The notes below the pieces were generated by a model. That model saw only the letters and a program-made list of their open reading frames with translations, ran no database searches and was not told where the DNA came from. Both the position numbers and the translations under genes were made by a program. From positions 868,001-932,000 of the forward strand of contig AP024629.1 of NCBI GenBank assembly GCA_019670725.1: a stretch of DNA of 64,000 bases, read 5' to 3'. This document shows, piece after piece, positions 24,548 to 33,222 of the stretch. Source of the DNA: Alphaproteobacteria bacterium SO-S41. GTDB taxonomy: Bacteria > Pseudomonadota > Alphaproteobacteria > Micropepsales > Micropepsaceae. The number at the start of each line of letters is the position of its first letter. Positions within the stretch are counted from its first letter, which is position 1.

Positions 24548-26851
24548 TCAGGGCGGGTTCGCCACCGTGAGCGGAACGCTGGCGCGCAGGATGGATTCGT
24601 CCTCGTTGTAGAAGGCGCGGATTTCATAGGCTCCGGGCTTGGTCGGCGCCTTCAGTTCGGCCCGGCCGCTCTTGGCGCCCTTGGTGTAGACATAGGACAC
24701 GTAGGACGAATAGCGCGCGCCGACCTCGGCAACGGCGACATAGTCGACATTCGAGCCGGACATGTTGTCGAACGTAATGCCGATGGTTTCGCCGGGCGCA
24801 TAGACCTGCTTCTCGAGGGCGAGCGTCGCGAGCGGCACGCCTTCCGGCGCGGTGACGGTGATCGGCACGGTCGCCCGCACGACGCTCTCGTCTTCGTTGA
24901 AGAAGGCGCGCAGTTCGTAGGCGCCCGGTTCGGCGGGGGCCTTGAGGGTGAGCGTGCCCGCGACGCTGCCGCCGGTGCGCTGGTAGACGATGTATTCCGT
25001 GTTCGCGCTGCCGGGCTTGGCCAGCGAGATATAGTCGTTGGGCGAACCCGAGAAGTTCGCGAACTTGATCTCGATGACGGCATTGGTGGGGAAGCTCGTC
25101 GCGGTCAGCGTCAGCGCGGCGGGACCGGTCGCCGCAGTGGGCGCGGGCGGGGCTTCGGGGTTGGCAGGCGCCGGCGTGGCGGCCGGTGCCGCGGCGCCGC
25201 CGACGGTGATCTTGACGCGCGCGCGGACCTTGCGCTCCTCGCGGTAATAGGCGCGCACCTCGTACTCGCCGGGCGTCGACGGGGCCTGCAGGGTCAACGA
25301 TCCCGTCGCTGTGCCGTTGGTATAGAGCCAGGGCGAACCGTAATCGTTGTCGGTCGCACCGGCCTTGGCGATGGAGATGAAGTCGCGTTTGTCGCCGGCC
25401 ATGTCGGCATAGATGATCTCGATGGGTGCGCCCGGTGCGAAGCTCGTCGCCGTCAGGGTCAGCGTCGCCTCGGCGAGTGCGATGCGCACCTGCGTTTCGG
25501 CGACAACGACGCCGTCGCGATCGACGGCGCGCACCGAATAGACGCCGGGATCGAGTGGGTAGCTGCTGGTCAGCGTCGCATCGCCCGCGGCCTTGTCGAT
25601 GATCGGGGTTTCCGAGGCGCGGGTATCAAAGAAGCTCGGCTGACCGTCGGTATTGGCGTCGAGCCGGATGGCGATCTCGCGGTCGGCGGGCATGTTGCGC
25701 CAGGCGATCGCGATGGGCTGGGTCTCGGCATAGACATCGGCGGAGGCGTCCAGCACCGGCGCGGTCGTCATCGCCTCGGCCTCGGCGCGATAGGCGCCAG
25801 CGGGGAATTTCGCGAGATAGTCTTGTGCTGCCTCGGGCGTCGCCTCAAAGACGACCTCGCGCCAGGCGTCGACATCGTCCGCGGCGGCTTCGGCCTTCGG
25901 CGTAAAGACGCCGGCGGAGAACCACTCCTTGCCGTCGTCGGGCGCGGTCAGCTCGGGTTTCGCAACCGGCGGCGTGGGCGGGGCCGGGAAGGGGGCGCCG
26001 GGGAGGCGCAGCAGGGCGAAGCCGGTCTTGCCGAGGGCGTAGTCTTCGAAGACGAGGGCGATCAGCACGGGGGCGTCGCGAGTCGGCGTCGCCTGGTCCT
26101 TCAGGACGATCGCCTGGATCGCGCCTTCGGTTTCGTTCTGCGCCTGCCACTCGCGCAGCAGGTCGGCATGGTCGCCGCCGAAGCGCGCGGTGATGTCGCC
26201 GAGACCCATCGCCTTGGCGCCTGCCTGCGTTTCGAACAGCGCGACGGTGCTCGCCACGTCCTGTGACGTCGTGAAGGTGTAGGTGCCGCTGCTTCTGCGA
26301 TCGCGGAAGAAGAGATAGCGCGGCTCCTTCGGCCAGGTGACGCCGACCGTCGCGGGATCGAACGGCAGCGGGTTGTGCACATAGCTGGAGCCGGATGGCA
26401 TGTAGTCAGGATTGGGCGCGCCGCGGGCGAACAGCACCTGCGCCTGCGGGTCGGCGAGACCCTTCAATGCACCGAGCGCGGCGCGGCGAAGAGCGGGCAC
26501 GTCGCTCAGCAGCGCCTCGCGGATGACCGGCAGATCCTCGTGCCGGGCGCCGAGACGGGCGAGGGCGTAGATCGCGGCGGTGGCGACCTGCGGCACGGGA
26601 TAACTCGCGAAGTCGCGCAGCAGCGCCGCGTGCTTATCGTAGCTGCCGTTATAGCCGATCATCGACAGCGCCTCGACAGTCGAGGGCAGCACGGACATCT
26701 GGTTGACGCGGCACTCGGAGCCGTTGGGATCGGCGCTGCAGGCGGCGATCGTCGCGTCGACGCGTTCCTTGTAGTCGTTCAACGAGAAGCGTTCATCCTC
26801 GGCAAAAGCGAGGCCTGCGAGCAGGGTCGCGGCGATCAGCATGCGCAGCAT
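24548..26851 (-). CDS. Large exported HEAT/Ig-repeat protein, copy A
   Basis: A 767-residue precursor. The signal peptide is residues 1-17 (cut near AFA|ED). Residues 53-140 look like HEAT-type helical repeats, with AIYALARLG and RRAALGALKGL. Residues 165-290 form an unrecognised domain containing VFEDYALGKTGFALLRLPG. A segment at 328-361 (YLAKFPAGAYRAEAEA) resembles a helical linker often found near periplasmic or caspase-like repeats. Four immunoglobulin-like repeats follow at about 366-456, 462-550, 578-666 and 673-763. Repeats 2-4 show a DxxSxxK/V core and a PGxYExRA end, and repeats 2 and 3 are separated by an Ala/Pro linker. It follows small protein A by 3 bases. It is a paralogue of the gene at 27727. 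Likely a periplasmic or surface scaffold; function unknown. Confidence 0.8.
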   Translation of the reverse strand: MLRMLIAATLLAGLAFAEDERFSLNDYKERVDATIAACSADPNGSECRVNQMSVLPSTVEALSMIGYNGSYDKHAALLRDFASYPVPQVATAAIYALARLGARHEDLPVIREALLSDVPALRRAALGALKGLADPQAQVLFARGAPNPDYMPSGSSYVHNPLPFDPATVGVTWPKEPRYLFFRDRRSSGTYTFTTSQDVASTVALFETQAGAKAMGLGDITARFGGDHADLLREWQAQNETEGAIQAIVLKDQATPTRDAPVLIALVFEDYALGKTGFALLRLPGAPFPAPPTPPVAKPELTAPDDGKEWFSAGVFTPKAEAAADDVDAWREVVFEATPEAAQDYLAKFPAGAYRAEAEAMTTAPVLDASADVYAETQPIAIAWRNMPADREIAIRLDANTDGQPSFFDTRASETPIIDKAAGDATLTSSYPLDPGVYSVRAVDRDGVVVAETQVRIALAEATLTLTATSFAPGAPIEIIYADMAGDKRDFISIAKAGATDNDYGSPWLYTNGTATGSLTLQAPSTPGEYEVRAYYREERKVRARVKITVGGAAAPAATPAPANPEAPPAPTAATGPAALTLTATSFPTNAVIEIKFANFSGSPNDYISLAKPGSANTEYIVYQRTGGSVAGTLTLKAPAEPGAYELRAFFNEDESVVRATVPITVTAPEGVPLATLALEKQVYAPGETIGITFDNMSGSNVDYVAVAEVGARYSSYVSYVYTKGAKSGRAELKAPTKPGAYEIRAFYNEDESILRASVPLTVANPP

Positions 26852-26854
26852 CGC

Positions 26855-27649
26855 TCAGCCCCCGCCGCTGAAAACGCCGCCGCCGCCAGTATTATAATAG
26901 GTCGGCGGGATGGGGCGCATGGCGTCGTACAACTGGCTGAGCGCGATCGAGATGAAGTCGGGGTCGAGGCAGATGTCCTTGTTGACCTCGTCGCCGTCCG
27001 AATTGGTCGTCGTCGCGGTGCACCAGCGCTTGATGTCGCGGATCGAGACGCCGCAGATCTGCAGGTTCTCGCCCTTGTCGAGGACGTGGACGCCGCCGAC
27101 ATGCATTTCGTCGACGACCTCGCGATAGACGTCGAGCGCCTCCTGCATGTCCTGCTTGTTGTCGAGCCGGCACTTCATGGACTTGAGGCACTTCTCCAAC
27201 GGGGCGCGGAAATATTCCGCCCAGCGCCGCATCTCGTTCAGCAGCGCGCCGTCGGTCGGATAGCGCCCGCGCAGGACCCAGGCGCGCTCTACCGACTGCT
27301 TATGGTTGGCGACCAGCGCCTTGCAGCTCGCATAGGAGCGCTGGGCAGATTCCTTGGCCTTGTCGCGCTCGCGGCATTCGACAATCCCATCGCGCAGATT
27401 GAGCGCGCGCTCGCGCTCCATATCGCCGTCCGCCTCGACGCCGGCGGCCATCGCGAGGTTGGTGTAGTAGCGATAGGCGGCGCGGTATTCGCGGTCGGTG
27501 AACTGCCGGTTGGGCGATTCCTCGAAGCCGCAGACGCCGAAGATCTGGTCGGCGGTCAGATAGCCGGTTTTCGGGCCGGCCGCGGCGATTCCACCGACAA
27601 AAGCGAACAACAAGGCGGCGCAGCAGAACAATCGGGCGAAGTGCGTCAT
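26855..27649 (-). CDS. Small exported eight-cysteine protein, copy A
   Basis: A 264-residue precursor with a signal peptide (FARLFCCAALLFAFVGGIAAA). It shares with copies B and C eight cysteine positions (VCGF, ECRE, SCKA, EKC, MKC, QIC, WC and a later C), plus the PLEKCLKSMKC segment and a YREVVDEM helix. Unlike B and C it lacks the IRIRTFP tail and instead ends in a glycine-rich stretch (GGGGVFSGGG). The body is mostly charged helices. It is immediately followed by large protein A, the same pairing as copy B with large B. I do not recognise the family; it may bind the large protein or form a disulphide-stabilised helical bundle. Confidence 0.78.
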   Translation of the reverse strand: MTHFARLFCCAALLFAFVGGIAAAGPKTGYLTADQIFGVCGFEESPNRQFTDREYRAAYRYYTNLAMAAGVEADGDMERERALNLRDGIVECRERDKAKESAQRSYASCKALVANHKQSVERAWVLRGRYPTDGALLNEMRRWAEYFRAPLEKCLKSMKCRLDNKQDMQEALDVYREVVDEMHVGGVHVLDKGENLQICGVSIRDIKRWCTATTTNSDGDEVNKDICLDPDFISIALSQLYDAMRPIPPTYYNTGGGGVFSGGG

Positions 27650-27677
27650 GACGCCAATCTAGCGTCATGATCCCCAA

Positions 27678-27710
27678 GGGTCAGGCGACAGAGTGTCGCC
27701 GCCCTGACCC
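27678..27710. terminator. Hairpin between large B and small A
   Basis: GGGTCAGGCGACA (27678-27690) can pair with TGTCGC plus CTGACCC (27694-27710) with a short GCC bulge. It lies in the 77-base gap between the two cassettes. No T tract follows on the minus strand, so it may attenuate or protect RNA ends rather than terminate. Confidence 0.5.
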
Positions 27711-27726
27711 GCTCAGATTGCAGGCG

Positions 27727-29967
27727 CTAGGGCGCTGCTACCGTGATCACGACGCTGCCCCGCAAAATCGTCGCGTCTTCCTTGAAGAAGGCGCGGATTT
27801 CATAGGTGCCCGGCTTGGCCGGTGCCTTCAACTCCGCCCGGCCCTCGATCGCGCCCTTGGTGTAGACATAGGACTCATACTGGCCGTAACGCGCGCCTGT
27901 CGCGGCGACGGCGACATAGTCGTTGCGCGCCCCCGACATGCCCGCGAAGTCGATGGGGATCGTCTCGCCTGGCGCGAAGCTGGTCTTCGCGAGGGTCAGC
28001 GTCGCCTGCGCCGCGCCTTCCGCGACCTTGATCGTGAGGAGCTGGGTGAAGGCGACGGCGCCGCCGACAAACGCGCGCATCTCGTAAGCGCCGGGTTCGG
28101 GCGGCAGTTTCATTTCAACAAGACCGGAGCCCGTCCTGGTGTCGGCATAGGCGACATAGGCGCCGGGCGCGGCGCCGGCCGCGGCGAGATAGATCGAGCC
28201 GCCATTCGCGGGATAGCCGGCAAAGCGCACGGCGATCGTCTCGTTCGCCGTGAAGCTCTCGGCCGCCATGGCGAGCGTCGGCGTCGCGGCGTCGTTGATC
28301 TGCGGCGGTTCGTCCGGGCCGCGTACGGTGAAGGCGATACGGGCGCGCAGGCGCGGATCGCGCTCGAACCAGGCGCGCAGCTCGTACTCCCCCGGTTCTT
28401 TCGGCGCGGTCAGCGTGACCTTGCCCTCGGCGCCGCCGCCGGTTTCGACACGCACCGCACCGGTCTCGTCCAGCGGCGTGCCCTTCTTCGCGATGGTGAT
28501 GAGATCGCGCGGCTTGCCGCCCATGGCGCTGAACGCGACGGCGATGTCCTCGCCGGGCTTGAAGCTGTCGCGCTCGATAGTCAGCAGCGCGGCGGCGAGG
28601 CCGATACGGATCTGCGTGGTGGCGATCGCCTCGTTCGCGCTGTCGATGAGGCGCAGGTCGTACACACCGGGTTCGATCACCGAGTAATAGGCAAGCTCTG
28701 CCGTGCCTTCCGCCGTCGTGACGTCGGGCTTCTCGGTCGCCTGCGTGTCCGACAGTCGCTCATCGCCCGCGCGGCCGAGTGTCAACTGCCCTTGCACATC
28801 GGCAGGCAGGCCACGCCAGGTGACCTTGATCGTGTCGGTCTCGGCATAGACGTCCTGGTCGGTGGTGATGGTCGGCCCGTTCACCAACGCTTCCGCTTCG
28901 GCGCGATACGCGCCGTTCGGGAAGGCGGCGAGATAGTCGGCCGCACCGGCGCCATCAGCGTCCAGCACCGCACGCCACGCGGCGACATCGTCTGCGGCCG
29001 CGCCCTCCTTGGGCGTGAACTTGCCCTTGCCCCACCAGATCGCGGCGTCGCCGGTCGGTGCGGGCGGCGGCGCTTCCGCGACGCGTGGCGGGCGCGACAG
29101 TTCCTCGCCGGGCAGGCGCACGAGCGCAAAGCCCGTCGCGCCCAGCGCGTAGTCTTCATAGACGAGCGCCAGCGTGACCGGCTCGCGTTCGCTGGGCGTG
29201 GCGACGTCTTTCAGGACAACCGCCTGCACCGCGCCCAGCGTCGCATTGCGCTCGACCCACGGCTTCAGCAGATCGCCATAGGCAGCGCCGAAGCGCGCCT
29301 CGATCTCGCCCATCCCTACGGCCTTTGAGCCCGCCTGCGCCTCGAACGACGCCAGCACCGCCGCCGCATCGGGCGAGGCGATGAAGACGTAAGTGCCTTT
29401 GCGGAACAGCGGTTGGAAGTGGAGGAAGCGCGCGCCCTCGGGCCACGCCACGACGCCGGCCTCAGCGGGATCGAAGGGCAGGGTGTCGGCTTCGAAATTG
29501 GAGCCTGAGGGCATGGTGACGGCGCGCGCGACGATCTCCTGCGCGGCGGCATCGGGCAGCAGCTTCAGCGCACCCAGCGCGGCGCGGCGCACGCCGGGGA
29601 TGTCGCTCAGCACAGCGTCGCGGAAAACGCCGAAATCCTCGGCCGTCGCGCCGAGGCGGGCGAGGGCATAGATCGCGGCGGCCTGGATATACGGTTCGGG
29701 AAACGCCGCGAACTCGCGCAGGAACGCGCCCGAGTCCGCATAGCTCGTCTCGTAGCCGAGAAAACTCAGCGCATCGACCGTGCTGGGCAGTACCGAGCGC
29801 AGATGCGCCTGGCAGACGCCGCCTTCAGGCGCCGCCTCGCAGGCCTCGATCGCCGCCTTCATACGGTCGGGATAGTCGTTGAGCGTAAAGCGTTCACTCT
29901 CCTCGGCGAAGGCAGGCTGGAGCGCGAAGAGCGACAGGGCCGCGGCGGCAACGAAACGTGTGGTCAT
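27727..29967 (-). CDS. Large exported HEAT/Ig-repeat protein, copy B
   Basis: A 746-residue precursor with a signal peptide (MTTRFVAAAALSLFALQPAF, cleavage near AFA|EE). The architecture matches copy A throughout: ERFTLNDY after the signal, HEAT-like helices with AIYALARLG and RRAALGALK, a middle domain with YEDYALGATGFALVRLPGE, a YLAAFPNGAYRAEAEA linker, and four immunoglobulin-like repeats ending with VVITV. Three clustered ATGs exist (29976, 29973, 29967). The last is preferred because CAGGG lies about nine bases upstream; the first would overlap the small B stop as ATGA. Translational coupling to small B is likely. Function unknown; see copy A. Confidence 0.8.
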   Translation of the reverse strand: MTTRFVAAAALSLFALQPAFAEESERFTLNDYPDRMKAAIEACEAAPEGGVCQAHLRSVLPSTVDALSFLGYETSYADSGAFLREFAAFPEPYIQAAAIYALARLGATAEDFGVFRDAVLSDIPGVRRAALGALKLLPDAAAQEIVARAVTMPSGSNFEADTLPFDPAEAGVVAWPEGARFLHFQPLFRKGTYVFIASPDAAAVLASFEAQAGSKAVGMGEIEARFGAAYGDLLKPWVERNATLGAVQAVVLKDVATPSEREPVTLALVYEDYALGATGFALVRLPGEELSRPPRVAEAPPPAPTGDAAIWWGKGKFTPKEGAAADDVAAWRAVLDADGAGAADYLAAFPNGAYRAEAEALVNGPTITTDQDVYAETDTIKVTWRGLPADVQGQLTLGRAGDERLSDTQATEKPDVTTAEGTAELAYYSVIEPGVYDLRLIDSANEAIATTQIRIGLAAALLTIERDSFKPGEDIAVAFSAMGGKPRDLITIAKKGTPLDETGAVRVETGGGAEGKVTLTAPKEPGEYELRAWFERDPRLRARIAFTVRGPDEPPQINDAATPTLAMAAESFTANETIAVRFAGYPANGGSIYLAAAGAAPGAYVAYADTRTGSGLVEMKLPPEPGAYEMRAFVGGAVAFTQLLTIKVAEGAAQATLTLAKTSFAPGETIPIDFAGMSGARNDYVAVAATGARYGQYESYVYTKGAIEGRAELKAPAKPGTYEIRAFFKEDATILRGSVVITVAAP

Positions 29968-29972
29968 GATCA

Positions 29973-30755
29973 TCATCCCTGAACCGTGCCGCCGGGCGGC
30001 GTGCTGGGAAAAGTCCGGATGCGGATCTGCTGAAACCAGCGGATCACGTTCATCAGTTCGGCGCCGTTGGTGCACCAGTCCTCGGGGTTGGACTGGCCTT
30101 CCTTGCCGGCCGCTTCCCGCGTCGTGCACCAGTCGCGGACATCGCGGAGGGTGGAGCCGCAAATCTTCATGTTGCGGATGCCTTTGACGGCCAGCAGCCA
30201 TGTCTCCATCTCGTCGACGATCTGACGATAGACGGCGACCGTTTCATCCATGTCCTGCTGGTTGCCGAGGCGGCACTTCATCGACGCCAGGCACTTCTCC
30301 AGCGGCGCGCGGTAACGCTCGCCCCACAGGGTGGCCAGCACCTGCGCGACATCGCCGCTTTCGACGGCCCGCCAGGCGCTCTCGGTCGCCGCCCGGTGCT
30401 CGCGCACGAGATCCTTGCAGCTCCGCATCGCACGCTTGGCGAAGCGCTTCTGGCGATCATCTTCGCGGCAATATTTGAGGAAGCTGCGCGTGTGGTCGAG
30501 CGCCTCTGCCTCGTCCGATCTAAGGTCCAGTCTGGAAATCCGGCCGGAAACCTCGGCGATGGCGCGCGCGTATTCGCTGTCGAGGAAATAGGGCTCGCTG
30601 CTTTTGTCCTCGTCGCAGATCTCGACCATCATTTCGGGCGTCAATCGTCCGACGCTGGGCGAACTGCGCCCGCCCCCTGTTGCGGATTGCGCCAGCGCAT
30701 GGCCGGCCGTTGCAGCGGCGAGGGCTGCAATGAGGAACGTCGATATGAAGCGCAC
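29973..30755 (-). CDS. Small exported eight-cysteine protein, copy B
   Basis: A 260-residue precursor with a signal peptide (MRFISTFLIAALAAATAGHA). It has EICDEDKSSEPYFLDSEYARA after a short linker, then RAMRSCKDLVREH, PLEKCLASMKC, MKICGSTLRDVRDWC and the tail IRIRTFPSTPPGG. These are shared closely with copy C. All eight cysteines of the family are present (an extra pair of tryptophan-cysteine occurs near the end). It is directly coupled to large protein B. Confidence 0.8.
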   Translation of the reverse strand: MRFISTFLIAALAAATAGHALAQSATGGGRSSPSVGRLTPEMMVEICDEDKSSEPYFLDSEYARAIAEVSGRISRLDLRSDEAEALDHTRSFLKYCREDDRQKRFAKRAMRSCKDLVREHRAATESAWRAVESGDVAQVLATLWGERYRAPLEKCLASMKCRLGNQQDMDETVAVYRQIVDEMETWLLAVKGIRNMKICGSTLRDVRDWCTTREAAGKEGQSNPEDWCTNGAELMNVIRWFQQIRIRTFPSTPPGGTVQG

Positions 30756-30924
30756 GAAGTCACGACCGTTGTTGAATGGCAGAGCCGTCCGAGGCTAGAC
30801 GCCCCGGTGGCGGCTTTGTGACTACGGTTTGTCATCGGTGAGGCGCGCAAGGCTAAGGTCATCCGTCACACCCATCGGCGTTGTGAGGCGGGATCACGGG
30901 CAGTTGAGGAAGGCGCGGGCATCG

Positions 30925-31719
30925 TCAGGGCGCTGCAACCGGAACAGCGCCGCCGGGCGGTGCCGTCGGGAAGGTCCGTATACGGATATTCTGCAGCAGC
31001 TTGATGGTCAGCATCAGGCTGCGACCGTCCTTGCAGTCGTCGCGGGTCTTCACGATGTTGTTTTCGTCCGGGCGGTCCTTGACCTCGCACCAGTTGCGGA
31101 CGTCGCGAATGGTCGAGCCGCAGATCTTCATCTTCTCGGCGCCCTTCACGTCCTGGAACCAGCCGGTCATCTCGTCGACGACCTCGCGATAGACGGAGAG
31201 GGTTTCCTCCAGATCCTTCTTGTTCTCGGTGCGGCACTTCATCGATTTCAGGCACTTGTCGAGCGGCGCGCGGAACCGCTCGCCCCAAGACATCACCTCC
31301 CCGCGCGGGGTGTAGCCGTATTCGATGATCGCCTCGGCGCGTTCGGACGCCGCCTTGTGCTCGCGCACCAGATCCTTGCAGCTCCGCATCGCACGCTTGG
31401 CGGCGCGCTTGTTGAGATCGTTCTCGCGGCATTCCGCGAGGCCGTCGCGGAGGCCGTTGATGCGATCATGCTGAGCTTGCGGGATATCCAGGCGGCCGAG
31501 CTGCGAGTCGTACTCTGCAAGCGCGCGGCGATATTCGCTGTCGAGGAAGAACGGCTCGTCCTGGTTTTCGAAGCCGCAGATCTCGAATATCTGGTCGGGC
31601 GTGATCTGCTGAACCCGGTGGGAGCGCCGGGCTTCCAGCGTCGGCACGGTGAACGATGCGGCAGAGGCGATTCCCACGGCCACGACGGCCACGAGGAGCA
31701 TCAGTGAACAGCGCAGCAT
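30925..31719 (-). CDS. Small exported eight-cysteine protein, copy C
   Basis: A 264-residue precursor with a signal peptide (CSLMLLVAVVAVGIASA). It has the same landmarks as copy B: FEICGF, DSEYRRAL, CREND, RAMRSCKDLVREHKAA, PLDKCLKSMKC, MKICGSTIRDVRNWC and IRIRTFPTAPPGG. Copy C is the most upstream gene of the array and has no large partner of its own; 169 bases separate it from copy B. It ends in a short Ala/Val/Pro tail. Confidence 0.8.
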   Translation of the reverse strand: MLRCSLMLLVAVVAVGIASAASFTVPTLEARRSHRVQQITPDQIFEICGFENQDEPFFLDSEYRRALAEYDSQLGRLDIPQAQHDRINGLRDGLAECRENDLNKRAAKRAMRSCKDLVREHKAASERAEAIIEYGYTPRGEVMSWGERFRAPLDKCLKSMKCRTENKKDLEETLSVYREVVDEMTGWFQDVKGAEKMKICGSTIRDVRNWCEVKDRPDENNIVKTRDDCKDGRSLMLTIKLLQNIRIRTFPTAPPGGAVPVAAP

Positions 31720-31845
31720 GGCAGGCGACCGCAGCTAAGTGAGACGAGCAAGACTAGACAGCGCGGAGGCCGCCGGAGAGATGGCAGAATGTCGCCTGTC
31801 GCGGCGGCGCGCATCGACGGTCGTCACACGCGCGCGGGTTGGCGG

Positions 31846-33222
31846 CTAGCGCGCGTTGGCGAGAATGGCCTGCACGAGGCCGAGCGCCTTCGCGCCCTGC
31901 TCGTCGAGCGGATCGAGGTCGCAGCCGCGGCGCAGCGCCGCTTCCGCTTCCGCATAGCGACCCTCGTTGAAGAGCGCATAGCCAAGCATGATCCAGGGCC
32001 GGCCATAGTCCGGCGCCTTGTCCGCGGCGTCGCGCCACAGCGCGACCTCATCGGCGAAGAGCGCATTGCGCGCGACGGTGTGACTACCGAGCAGCACGGT
32101 TCCGAACAGCGCGACTGTCGCGAGAAAGCTGAGCGCCGCGCGGCTGTTGCCCGCCAGTCGCAGCAGGAGCATCGACGCCGCGAGGGTGAGGCCGAGCCCG
32201 CCGAGATAAAGCGGTTTCAGCGCAACGGGATCGGCGCGCCACAGCAGCGTGTTGGAGGGCGCGAGCGCGAGAAGCGCCAGGCCGATGCCGAGCGCGAAGA
32301 CCGGCGCCCGCCGCCGCAGCGCAAGCGCGGCGAGCGCGAGGCCCGCGAAGAGCGCGAGCTTGGCGAGCGTGCGCGCATCGCTCCACCCCCAGGCGAGTGG
32401 TGTCGGCGGATCGATGGTGACGCGCCACGGCGTCACCCAATAGCTGAGTATGTCCGTCGCCGCGTGGAGATTGCCGAGCAACGCGTCCGGCGGTGCGCGT
32501 CGTGCAAGGCTGTCGCCGATCAGCGCGGTGTGGCGCGGCAGCGCGAGGATGACGATCGCGGCGATAGCCGCGCCGATCAGCACCGGCGTGAAACGGCGCA
32601 GCGAGATGGCCAGACTTTCGCTGGGCTGCACCGTTAACTGCCACCAGAGCAGCATGACGGGTGCGATCAGCGCCGTCTCGCGCGCCAGCGGCGCCAGGAC
32701 CGCGCAGGCGACGGCGATGAGGCGATTGCCCGTCGTCCGCTCGCCCGTCGCGGCGAGCAGCATGCCGAGCACGAAGCAGGACGAGACCCCCATGGAGCGC
32801 CCGCTGACATAGGTGACGGTCTCGGTCAGCGCGGGATGAACCGCCCACAGTGCGGTGACGGCGAAGGCGACTGTCGTGGCCGCACTGCCGCTGCTGCCGG
32901 CAAAGCGCAGCGCGCGGCGCAGCAGACCGAACGCCATCACCGTCGCCACGGCGTGCAGCGCGACGTTGACGGCATGATAGCCGGCCGCCCACGGCCCGTG
33001 GACCAGGTCCTGTAGTGCATAGCTCGCTTTGGTCAGCGGCCGGTTCATCACGCCGAGCCGCGCGAAGAACGTCTCGGCTTTGGCGGAGGGATTGGCGGTG
33101 ATGTCGCCGATATCGTCGAAGACGAAGATGCCGTTCGCCGCATTGGCGAAGACCACGAGGACGAGGCCCGCGATGACGAAGGGCGCAGCGCGTTCGAAGC
33201 GCCGCGCCGGTTCGTCAGGCAT
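31846..33222 (-). CDS. Polytopic membrane protein with C-terminal TPRs (TMTC-like)
   Basis: A 458-residue protein with about ten transmembrane helices and a first periplasmic loop containing FVFDDIGDITANP, followed by RPLTKASYALQ and GYHAVNVALHAVATV. This is the pattern of the TMTC (DUF1736) group, whose eukaryotic members O-mannosylate proteins; the loop aspartates would be the catalytic acids. The C-terminal ~60 residues resemble tetratricopeptide repeats (GYALFNEGRYAEAEAALRRG). It overlaps the nitronate monooxygenase gene by 8 bases. A glycosyltransferase role is inferred. Confidence 0.75.
   Translation of the reverse strand: MPDEPARRFERAAPFVIAGLVLVVFANAANGIFVFDDIGDITANPSAKAETFFARLGVMNRPLTKASYALQDLVHGPWAAGYHAVNVALHAVATVMAFGLLRRALRFAGSSGSAATTVAFAVTALWAVHPALTETVTYVSGRSMGVSSCFVLGMLLAATGERTTGNRLIAVACAVLAPLARETALIAPVMLLWWQLTVQPSESLAISLRRFTPVLIGAAIAAIVILALPRHTALIGDSLARRAPPDALLGNLHAATDILSYWVTPWRVTIDPPTPLAWGWSDARTLAKLALFAGLALAALALRRRAPVFALGIGLALLALAPSNTLLWRADPVALKPLYLGGLGLTLAASMLLLRLAGNSRAALSFLATVALFGTVLLGSHTVARNALFADEVALWRDAADKAPDYGRPWIMLGYALFNEGRYAEAEAALRRGCDLDPLDEQGAKALGLVQAILANAR

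Noticed and set aside
24548-31719. Five-gene array considered as a prophage or conjugative module
   Set aside because: No structural, replication or integrase genes are present, and base composition matches the surrounding chromosome.
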